From positions 23,868,791 to 23,932,790 of the forward strand of contig OX419337.1 in NCBI GenBank assembly GCA_948470475.1: 64,000 nucleotides of DNA, read 5' to 3'. This document shows positions 12,068 to 24,000 of this stretch, piece after piece (within the stretch, counting starts at the first letter, position 1; every line of letters begins with the position of its first letter). This DNA is from Galaxea fascicularis (Eukaryota > Cnidaria > Anthozoa > Scleractinia > Euphylliidae). A model generated the notes under the pieces. That model was not told the origin of the DNA. It was given only the letters and a program-made list of their open reading frames with translations, and did not search any database. The position numbers were made by a program, and so were the translations under genes.

Positions 12068-14949
12068 GAAGCGAGGATGGACAACTTCTGACGTTAAAAA
12101 AAGATTAAAACTATAATAAAACGTTTCGGTCAAAGACCTTCTTCAGTTATTACAACTTTAGAATAAAAACGGACCTTAAATAGGATAAAAGTGCTAAAGA
12201 TTACGTAATTACATGTGACAACTAACTGACTAACGAATAAGGTACGAGATTACAAAAAAGAACAACAAGTAGTGGTAATTAATAGACGACAAAAAAGCAG
12301 AATCAGGGGAGCGAAAAAATACTGAATAGACGCCACTATGAACAACTAACAAAAGAGGGGTAAAAATTAAGTAATAAAAATCTGGCTAAAACTAACACAG
12401 CAACTGAAGAAGCAATGCAAGGATTAGAAGCGAATGTCTAGAGATCAGAAAGGTAACCCACCCCGACGTAGAAATCAAGCGTAACAGCGTAACAAAATCC
12501 CAAAACGAGGCCTTTGGAGCCCGAAAGGGCCGACAAACAACAAAATCCCCGGGGGGGCCCTTAAACAATATCGTAATAAGTTCCCCAAACAGGGCCTATG
12601 AGTCCAATCGACACCCAAAAGGCCTTTTTTTCTTTTCAGTGCATCGATCAGGTGCGGGCTTTAAACAACCTTGAAGAGGTCGATAGGCTTTTAATCACAA
12701 AAGAGGCTTATTGGAGTGCCCAGCTGTTCTCTCTGGCACCTCACGGCTTAAATAAAAGGAAGGAATTTCATTCTTAAAACAGAATCTGTTATAATTAATT
12801 TTCCCCCTTTCAGCTTACGTTCTTGCGTGATCAATCGTTCAAAGGCCCTTTTCTTGGATTTTGTCAGCCTTTTGGGTGTCGATTGGACTCATAGGCCCTG
12901 TTTGGGGAACTTATTACGATATTGTTTAAGGGCCTTCCCAGGGATTTTGTTGTTTGTCGGCCCTTTCGGGCTCCAAAGGCCTCGTTTTGGGATTTTGTTA
13001 CGCTGTTACGCTTGATTTCTACGTCGGGGTGGGTTACCTTTCTGATCTCTAGACATTCGCTTCTAATCCTTGCATTGCTTCTTCAGTTGCTGTGTTAGTT
13101 TTAGCCAGATTTTTATTACTTAATTTTTACCCCTCTTTTGTTAGTTGTTCATAGTGGCGTCTATTCAGTATTTTTTCGCTCCCCTGATTCTGCTTTTTTG
13201 TCGTCTATTAATTACCACTACTTGTTGTTCTTTTTTGTAATCTCGTACCTTATTCGTTAGTCAGTTAGTTGTCACATGTAATTACGTAATCTTTAGCACT
13301 TTTATCCTATTTAAGGTCCGTTTTTATTCTAAAGTTGTAATAACTGAAGAAGGTCTTTGACCGAAACGTTCTATTATAGTTTTTATCTTTTTTAACGTCA
13401 GAAGTTGTCCATCCTCGCTTCCTTTTTAACGTTTTACATTCATTCATGCTGTGAGGTTTGGACTGAGAATCCTACTGATCCTCCTGACGCAGTGACACCT
13501 TTGTTGGCTTGAGAGACCTACTACTATATATATAATATATATATATATATATAAATTCTTCTTGAGTAGAACGTGTTTCGTAGAGCGCTCAACTCAATCG
13601 ATTGAGGAGCATTAACTATTACTTCACAGAAGTTCAGGTTTTACGAGTAATCATCGTTTTATTGCTACAGAACTGTTTCGTATGGTACAAGGACCACACT
13701 CATCAGGCAATTTTAACGACTGAACTGTTGGAATTGGGAAGCTGGCAGTTAAATACGAAAATTTGAATGGTTGCTATAGTAAATGCGTAACATACAAAGA
13801 GTTTCTAGATATAAGAAGGATTATATGTCGTTATTTTAAAATTACGTTACTCTAAAGTTCCGGAGTACATATCGGTTTCTGTGGGGGCATGAACTTGCTA
13901 ATTCGTTTCTTCTGTTAAGGCTACACAGTTCTTTTTTACATATGATTATGAACTTTTCATTCAGACAAAGACTACATTTCTTGCTAATGTTGCTGTATGG
14001 TTTACATTTCTTAAGAATTTTCCATTTAATCTGAAACGGTTTCTTAGCGTCTTGTAAGTTCCAAACGTGTTTGGAAAGCTCTGTCTCATTCCTTCTTTTC
14101 GAATGTCGGAAGGATGTTTTGTGATTCCCGTAGTGGATGGCTTTTCTGGAAGCATTTTTCGACGATATGTACTTTACAAGATTTTCAACAGACACACACT
14201 CAAGCTAAGCTACTCATGTATGCCAAACATGAAATCCATCATATCGTCACACAACAAACACGTTCTTTCAAATACAAATGCACAAACACCGCAACCTGAC
14301 ACCTGCAATTGTAGAAAAAAGCCTGATTGCCCACTCGAAGGAAAATGTCTCCAAACTAACGTAATCTATCAAGCCACAGTCACCACCGAGACAACAACTG
14401 AAACCTACGTTGGACTAGCTACAAACTTTAAGGAACGCTACGGGAATCACAAAACATCCTTCCGACATTCGAAAAGAAGGAATGAGACAGAGCTTTCCAA
14501 ACACGTTTGGAACTTACAAGACGCTAAGAAACCGTTTCAGATTAAATGGAAAATTCTTAAGAAATGTAAACCATACAGCAACATTAGCAAGAAATGTAGT
14601 CTTTGTCTGAATGAAAAGTTCATAATCATATGTAAAAAAGAACTGTGTAGCCTTAACAGAAGAAACGAATTAGCAAGTTCATGCCCCCACAGAAACCGAT
14701 ATGTACTCCGGAACTTTAGAGTAACGTAATTTTAAAATAACGACATATAATCCTTCTTATATCTAGAAACTCTTTGTATGTTACGCATTTACTATAGCAA
14801 CCATTCAAATTTTCGTATTTAACTGCCAGCTTCCCAATTCCAACAGTTCAGTCGTTAAAATTGCCTGATGAGTGTGGTCCTTGTACCATACGAAACAGTT
14901 CTGTAGCAATAAAACGATGATTACTCGTAAAACCTGAACTTCTGTGAAG

Positions 14950-15032
<83 letters not shown>

Positions 15033-18000
15033 CAGTTATAAACTTTAGGTCATTGTGAATATTTGAAATCATGTATTCACGATTCTTGTTAAAGACAACC
15101 CAGTGAGAAAATGTATCAAGAGTTATTTGACCACTGAACAAATCCTTAAACAGAGGACCTCTAATTAACCTTGCAAGAGAGTAAAAGCACCTCTAGTCAC
15201 ATACGAGAAAATACCACAGGTGAGTACCAAATGGCAGTATTACTACTCTGTCAAAGAGAGAGATTTATTACGTATTAGCTTCACAAACTGATAAGACTTC
15301 GACAACGACTTATTATTGGCGAGGAGACCTCCAAAAACCACAAGTTTTGTACTATAGGTCTACTCACGAGATGTAAAAGTCGAGTGAGGGACGACTGGGG
15401 GCATTCATTCATGATTAAAGAGAAAGTTGTATCAACCTCATATGATACTGGACAGAGAATCTGAGCTGGTAAGACCATTTGGTAAAGAATTGGTAAAGAA
15501 TTCCAATTTTTAGTCCTTTGAAAAGCGATTGGACCATATGCTCCATTTCATCTAGTGATACAGGCGAGTGTTAGATTATCAGTTGGAAATAAGCTGAGAA
15601 CCGAACAACGCGGAACATCGCGTTTATAAAAAGATACCTTGATTCGGCAGTATGTAGAGTGACAATCATGTCAGATATTAAGTCAACAATACGCACAATG
15701 TGAAGTAAGTTTTGTCTCTCAGCAAAGAATTAAGAAGCCAGAAGAGAACAACCTTCCGACTCTTTAACACGATAAGCAGTACACCAATACGCCACAAGAA
15801 TCCAAACCGATAACAGAGTAAAAGCACCCAAAAAGAGACAAGAACAAGGGACTTACAACAGTTTTCATAAGGGTTTTAAACCACCGACTAGAAATCAACT
15901 AGTCTACCACTAGTCTTTCAAATCACAGGGTTCTCAATAGAAGGCGGACCCGGCGATTGATCGCCGCTTTCTTTGGAATTTATACCCGCTTACTTTGTGT
16001 TTAAGTCGCTTTTCTTTTCTTTGTTTTGTTTCTTCTGGCTTTGCTAATGAGCCTCCTACTTTATCAGTGATCACCTCCTGCTTAAAAATCTATTGAGAAC
16101 CCTGAAACGAGTCACATTTTATTAGACAACACTTACTTCATGTTTGTGAACTTTTCACTAACTACATCTGCAGGATACGTTCCCCTATCTTTGAGTAACA
16201 AGTCATGTTAAACCTGGAGGAACTAAGATAACACCAGCCACAAAAGTGGTAACCGCTACAAAATAAAGATACATGCAACGTTGGCAAGCATACCTAGAAC
16301 TGCTAGAAATACTCGTAGTGACGGAGGACGATGCAGTTGTTGTTGGTGGTGTTGACACGCTTGTGGTGATTGATGTGGATAAAGTTGTTGTACTTGGTGT
16401 GGACACACTTGAACTCAATGAGCTTGACCACGTACTGCTAGAGACACTTGTAGTGGCAGATGTGGATGACGTTGTTGTCGTTGGAGTAGACACACTTGAA
16501 CTCAATGAGCTTGACGATGTACTGCTAGAGACACTTGTAGTGGCAGATGTGGATGAAGTTGTTGTAGTTGGTGTGGACACACTTGAACTCAATGAGCTTG
16601 ACGATGTACTGCTAGAGACACTTGTAGTGGCAGATGTGGATGAAGTTGTTGTACTCGGTGTGGACACACTTGAACTCAATGAACTTGACGATGTACTGCT
16701 AGAGACACTTGTAGTGGCAGCTGTGGATGAAGTTGTTGTACTCGGTGTGGACACACTTGAACTCAATGAGCTTGACGATGTACTGCTAGAGACACTTGTA
16801 GTGGCAGATGTTGATGAAGTTGTTGTACTCGGTGTGGGCACACTTGAACTCAGTGAGCTTGACGATGTACTGCTAGAGACACTTGTAGTGGCAGATGTTG
16901 ATGAAGTTGTTGTCGTTGGTGTGGACACACTTGAACTCAATGAGCTTGACGATGAACTGCTAGAGACACTTGTGGTGGCAGATGTTGATGAAGTTGTTGT
17001 CGTTGGTGTGGACACACTTGAACTCAATGAGCTTGACGATGTACTGCTAGAGACACTTGTAGTGGCAGATGTTGATGAAGTTGTTGTCGTTGGTGTGGAC
17101 ACACTTGAACTCAATGAGCTTGACGATGTACTGCTAGAGACACTTGTAGTGGCAGATGTTGATGAAGTTGTTGTCGTTGGTGTGGACACACTTGAACTCA
17201 ATGAGCTTGACGATGTACTGCTAGAGACACTTGTAGTGGCAGATGTTGATGAAGTTGTTGTCGTTGGTGTGGACACACTTGAACTCAATGAGCTTGACGA
17301 TGTACTGCTAAAGACACTTGTAGTGGCAGATGTTGATGAAGTTGTTGTCGTTGATGTGGACACACTTGAACTCAATGAGCTTGACGATGTACTGCTAGAG
17401 ACACTTGTAGTGGCAGATGTTGATGAAGTTGTTGTCGTTGGTGTGGACACACTTGAACTCAATGAGCTTGACGATGTACTGCTAGAGACACTTGTAGTGG
17501 CAGATGTTGATGAAGTTGTTGTACTCGGTGTGTACAAACTTGAACTCAATGAGCTTGACGACGTACTGCTAGAGACACCTGTAGTGGCAGGTGTTGATGA
17601 AGTTGTTGTCGTTGGTGTGGACACACTTGAACTCAATGAACTTGACGATGTACTGCTAGAGACACTTGTAGTGGCAGATGTTGATGAAGTTGTTGTCGTT
17701 GGTGTGGACACACTTGAACTCAATGAGCTTGACGACGTACTGCTAGAGACACTTGTAGTGGCAGATGTGGATGAAGTTGTTGTCGTTGGTGTGGACACAC
17801 TTGAACTCAATGAGCTTGACGACGTACTGCTAGAGACACTTGTAGGGGCAGATGTTGATGAAGTTGTTGTCGTTGGTGTGGACACACTTGAACTCAATGA
17901 GCTTGACGTTGTACTGCTTGACACACCACTGGTCAGTGTGCTAGACGAGGTTGTAGTTGTCGGTGTGGACACACTGGAACTTGTCGACGAACTTGAGCGT

Positions 18001-21000
18001 GAACTATTAATAAGGAAAAGTAATCAATGTAATTGTTTTTATCCATTTCGTCTTAGAGAACTCTTGCATACTGAAGTGCAACTAGACAACATAACCTGGG
18101 TGAGGAGTGTTCTGGTTTTCCACTCTTCTTCTTTAAACGATCATCACCGCTAGTTAGATTGTTTCGAACTGCAGCAACTTAACAGCATACCCTCGAGAAT
18201 ATGATTTCTCTTAGTCTTAGAATTTGGCTAATAATACATTACACTGACATTACCCTTTACATGTCTTAGTTTCTGCATCTTTATTTTGGGGATGCGATTA
18301 TTTACCAATCTCATTCAATCACCTCTTACCAAAGAAAAACGACACTAAAGCAAAATATGTTTTCTTGAACGCCTCTTCCCTATTTATAATAAAGCTAATA
18401 ACCTGCTAGATGTAACTGACGTAATTGACGTCGAGGTTCGTTCTGGCGGTTTCAAAGTCGGCGGCGCCCTACTTGATGTAGGAATGGAGTATTGTGTCCC
18501 TGTACTGGTCGTTGCTGAGGTGAAAATTGTGGCTGTGCTTTTCTGTGAGATAGATTTAAGCGAAGTTGACGTGGATGTGGAGCTGAAAAAAAGATGCTTA
18601 TTAAATGTGATAGAATGGCAAAGCACTCTACGTGTAAGTCTGTTCAGCAAAATTTAGTGAGCGGTTCAACATGAAATTACAAGAAATTCTTCCTATATGT
18701 GAGTCTAGGATTAATCTTAAAGAGCTCCCATTACTGGTGCCTTTGCTCTAATAATTGCCATCACTATAACCATTTGTATCGGCATCATCAAAAACAACAC
18801 CATCGTCGTCATCCTTAAAATTGCCGGGTCATCAGTATTCATCCTAATCGACATCGTCCCAGAACTATCATTATGACCTCCTTATCGTCAGCATCATCAT
18901 CATTATCAAAATCATTGCTGTCACTATCGTCATCATCAGCAAAAGCTGTGACCACCCGAAAGCCCTTTACCCTTAAAGACCCATCCCGGACCAATATGCT
19001 TTGCGCGCGTCTATTATTGTTTTGACAAACACAAGGAGGAGGCGCCATTGTGTGATGCGGTCGCCGAAGTTTGAATATTTCGCGTGCTTGTCGGTTGATC
19101 AAAGAACAATATGAGTTCATCATTGTCTTTATTAGAAAACTCTCTGGAGGAGAGAAATTTAGGCGAAAGATGGCTCAATAGTAGCGGATAACGAGAAGGA
19201 GGAAGACGAAGCCGTCGAGATTGAAGAGGTTTGAGAAAAATTTTCGGCAACTCCAAATGTTCCCTGCCTTCCATCTCGTTCACACGGGCTATTAAAATGA
19301 ACAAAGCTGTGATACATAAGCATTGTAGCAAAGCTATAAGAAATAAACAAACCATCGAATTCTAGGTCCTAAACTTGATGCTCTGTGGTCTGTTTGATGC
19401 AGTAGATACTAAGCAAAGGCAGTTCGTTGCTTCCGAGAACCTAAGAGTAATTTTCCTCTCATGCCATAGTTCAAACACAGATGAACGTACCATGATATAA
19501 CGGGCACAACCAGATTAACGTGGCCTCCACTTACGCGAAGGTACGGCCATCAAAATGCCAAACGATCAGAGCTTTCTGGGAGTTCATCATATTCACTTTA
19601 CAGATATTGCAATTCCAAAAAACTCATCAAAATCAACACACAAGTGAAATAGTGAAATCCTTTGGGCAACAAAACGTAAAATCAAGCTCCATAAACGCCG
19701 GATGGAAGCGAATTGCTGTGGATTCAACGGTCTTCACTTGACTTTTCGACTCACAAAAAATATGGCGACCTGACTTGACGCGCGCAAAGCATATTGGTCC
19801 GGCATGGGTCTTTAAACAAAAGCAGAGGAATTGTATTTGGATACTTCAAATAGTGGTGGGACACGCTGAAAACAAATAACTAACATTACGTCTTGTTTAA
19901 CTCATCCTTAAACATTTACCTTAAGCTACTTAAACCAGTAACTGACGTTGAAGACGTTGTTGTACTTGGTGTAGACACACTTAAACTCGATGAACTGGAA
20001 GACGTACTGCTTCCCGAACTTGTGGTGACTAAACTGGATAAGGTCGTTGTACTCGGTGTGGACACACTTGAACTCAATGAGCTTGACGATGTACTGCTAG
20101 AGACACTTGTAGTGGCAGATGTTGATGAAGTTGTTCTCGTTGGTGTGGACACACTTGAACTCAATGACCTTGACGATGTACTGCTAGAGAAACTTGTAGT
20201 GGCAGATGTGGATGAAGTTGTTGTCGTTGGAGTGGACACACTTGAACTCAATGAGCTTGACGACGTACTGCTAGAGACACTTGTAGTGGCAGATGTTGAT
20301 AAAGTTGTTGTCGTTGGTGTAGACACACTTGAACTCAGTGAGCTTGACGATGTACTGCTAGAGACACTTGTAGTGGCAGGTGTTGATGAAGTTGTTGTCG
20401 TTGGTGTGGACACACTTGAACTCAATGAGCTTGACGATGTACTGCTAGAGACACTTGTAGTGGCAGGTGTTGATGAACTTGTTGTCCTTGGTGTGGACAC
20501 ACTTGAACTCAATGAGCTTGACGATGTACTGCTAGAGACACTTGTAGTGGCAGATGTTGATGAAGTTGTTGTACTCGGTCTGGACACACTTGAACTCAAT
20601 GAGCTTGACGACGTACTGCTAGAGACACTTGTAGTGGCAGATGTTGATGAAGTTGTTGTACTCGGTGTGGACACACTTGAACTCAATGAGCTTGACGATG
20701 TACTGCTAGAGACACTTGTAGTGGCAGGTGTTGATAAAGTTGTTGTACTCGGTGTGGACACACTTGAACTCAATGAGCTTGACGATGTACTGCTAGAGAT
20801 ACTTGTGGCGACAGATGTTGATGAAGTTGTTGTCGTTGGAGTAGACACACTTGAACTCAATGAGCTTGACAATGTACTGCTAAAGACACTTGTAGTGGCA
20901 GGTGTTGATAAAGTTGTTGTCGTTGGAGTAGACACACTTGAACTCAATGAGCTTGACGACGTACTGCTAGAGACACTTGTAGTGGCAGATGTTGATGAAG

Positions 21001-24000
21001 CTGTTGTACTCGGTGTGGACACACTTGAACTCAATGAACGTGACGATGTACTGCTAAAGACACTTGTAGTGGCAGATGTTAATGAAGTTCTCGTCGTTGG
21101 TGTGGACACACTTGAACTCAATGAGCTTGACGATGTACTGATAGAGACACTTGTAGTGGCAGATGTTGATGAAGTTGTTGTACTCGGTGTGGACACACTT
21201 GAACTCAGTGAGCTTGACGATGTACTGCTAGAGACACTTGTAGTGGCAGATGTTGATGAAGTTGTTGTCGTTGGTGTGGACGCACTTGAACTCAATGAGC
21301 TTGACGACGTACTGCTAGAGACACTTGTAGTGGCAGATGTTGATGAAGTTGTCGTCGTTGGTGTGGACACACTTGAACTCAATGAGCTTGACGACGTACT
21401 GCTAGAGACACTTGTAGTGGCAGATGTGGATGAAGTTGTTGTCGTTGGTGTCGACACACTTAAACTCAATGAGCTTGACGACGTACTGCTAGAGATACTT
21501 GTAGTGGCAGGTGTTGATGAAGTTGTTGTCGTTGGTGTGGACACACTTGAACTCAATGAGCTTGACGATGTACTGCTAGAGACACTTGTAGTGGCAGTTG
21601 TTGATGAAGTTGTTGTACTCGGTGTGGACACACTTGAACTCAATGAACTTGACGATCTACTGCTAAAGACACTTGTAGTGGCAGATGTTGATGAAGTTGT
21701 TGTACTCGGTCTGGACACACTTGAACTCAATGAGCTTGACGATGTACTGCTAGAGACACTTGTAGTGGCAGATGTTGATGAAGTTGTTGTACTCGGTGTG
21801 GACACACTTGAACTCAGTGAGCTTGACGATGTACTGCTAGAGACACTTGTAGTGGCAGATGTTGATGAAGTTATCGTCGTTGGTGTGGACACACTTGAAC
21901 TCAATGAGCTTGACGATGTACTGCTAGAAACACTTGTAGTGGCAGGTGTTGCTGAAGTTGTTGTCGTTGGTGTGGACACACTTGAACTCAATGAACTTGA
22001 CGATGTACTGCTAGAGATACTTGTAGTGGCAGGTGTTGATGAAGTTGTCGTCGTTGGTGTGGACACACTTGAACTCAATGAGCTTGACGACGTACTGCTA
22101 GAAACACTTGTAGTGGCAGATGTGGATGAAGTTGTTGTCGTTGGTGTGGACACACTTGAACTCAATGAACTTGACGATGTACTGCTAGAGATACTTGTAG
22201 TGGCAGGTGTTGATGAAGTTGTTGTCGTTGGTGTGGACACACTTGAACTCAATGAGCTTGACGATGTACTGCTAAAGACACTTGTAGTGGCAGATGTTGA
22301 TGAAGTTGTCGTCGTTGGTGTGGACACACTTGAACTCAATGAGCTTGACGACGTACTGCTAGAAACACTTGTAGTGGCAGATGTTGATGAAGTTGTTGTC
22401 GTTGGTGTGGACACACTTGAACTCAATGAACTTGACGATGTACTGCTAGAGATACTTGTAGTGGCAGGTGTTGATGAAGTTGTTGTCGTTGGTGTGGACA
22501 CACTTGAACTCAATGAGCTTGACGATGTACTGCTAGAGACACTTGTAGTGGCAGATGTTGATGAAGTTGTTGTACTCGGTGTTGACACACTTGAACTCAG
22601 TGAGCTTGACGATGTACTGCTAGAGACACTTGTAGTGGCAGATGTTGATGAAGTTGTCGTCGTTGGTGTGGACACACTTGAACTCAATGAGCTTGACGAC
22701 GTACTGCTAGAGACACTTGTAGTGGCAGATGTGGATGAAGTTGTTGTCGTTGGTGTGGACACACTTGAACTCAATGAACTTGACGATGTACTGCTAGAGA
22801 TACTTGTAGTGGCAGGTGTTGATGAAGTTGTTGTCGTTGGTGTGGACACACTTGAACTCAATGAGCTTGACGATGTACTGCTAGAGACACTTGTAGTGGC
22901 AGATGTTGATGAAGTTGTCGTCGTTGGTGTGGACACACTTGAACTCAATGAGCTTGACGACGTACTGCTAGAGACACTTGTAGTGGCAGATGTGGATGAA
23001 GTTGTTGTCGTTGGTGTCGACACACTTAAACTCAATGAGCTTGACGACGTACTGCTAGAGATACTTGTAGTGGCAGGTGTTGATGAAGTTGTTGTCGTTG
23101 GTGTGGACACACTTGAACTCAATGAGCTTGACGATGTACTGCTAGAGACACTTGTAGTGGCAGTTGTTGATGAAGTTGTTGTACTCGGTGTGGACACACT
23201 TGAACTCAATGAACTTGACGATCTACTGCTAAAGACACTTGTAGTGGCAGATGTTGATGAAGTTGTTGTACTCGGTGTGGACACACTTGAACTCAATGAG
23301 CTTGACGATGTACTGCTAGAGACACTTGTAGTGGCAGATGTTGATGAAGTTGTTGTACTCGGTGTGGACACACTTGAACTCAGTGAGCTTGACGATGTAC
23401 TGCTAGAGACACTTGTAGTGGCAGATGTTGATGAAGTTGTCGTCGTTGGTGTGGACACACTTGAACTCAATGAGCTTGACGATGTACTGCTAGAAACACT
23501 TGTAGTGGCAGGTGTTGCTGAAGTTGTTGTCGTTGGTGTGGACACACTTGAACTCAATGAACTTGACGATGTACTGCTAGAGATACTTGTAGTGGCAGGT
23601 GTTGATGAAGTTGTCGTCGTTGGTGTGGACACACTTGAACTCAATGAGCTTGACGACGTACTGCTAGAAACACTTGTAGTGGCAGATGTGGATGAAGTTG
23701 TTGTCGTTGGTGTGGACACACTTGAACTCAATGAACTTGACGATGTACTGCTAGAGATACTTGTAGTGGCAGGTGTTGATGAAGTTGTTGTCGTTGGTGT
23801 GGACACACTTGAACTCAATGAGCTTGACGATGTACTGCTAAAGACACTTGTAGTGGCAGATGTTGATGAAGTTGTCGTCGTTGGTGTGGACACACTTGAA
23901 CTCAATGAGCTTGACGACGTACTGCTAGAAACACTTGTAGTGGCAGATGTTGATGAAGTTGTTGTCGTTGGTGTGGACACACTTGAACTCAATGAACTTG

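Larger units (their letters stand above)
13621..14950. mobile_element. Penelope-like element fragment in fold-back form
   Basis: 513-bp arms at 13621-14133 and 14438-14950 appear identical in inverted orientation around a 304-bp spacer. The right half contains the 3' coding end of a Penelope-like element (endonuclease ORF) followed by a hammerhead ribozyme. The left arm is a mirror copy of that 3' end. TA microsatellites flank both sides. The reverse-transcriptase part is missing, so it is 5'-truncated. Confidence 0.85.

Noticed and set aside
13563..13625. Third hammerhead ribozyme on the minus strand
   Set aside because: It has ACGAAACACGTTCTAC like the intact copies, but no CTGANGA core in place.
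13842..14195. 117-codon minus-strand ORF as a separate gene
   Set aside because: It is the inverted-arm copy of the Penelope-like endonuclease C-terminus.
16273..18153. 626-codon plus-strand ORF as a gene
   Set aside because: It is antisense to a repeat exon with good splice sites and phase; its openness follows from the repeat unit.
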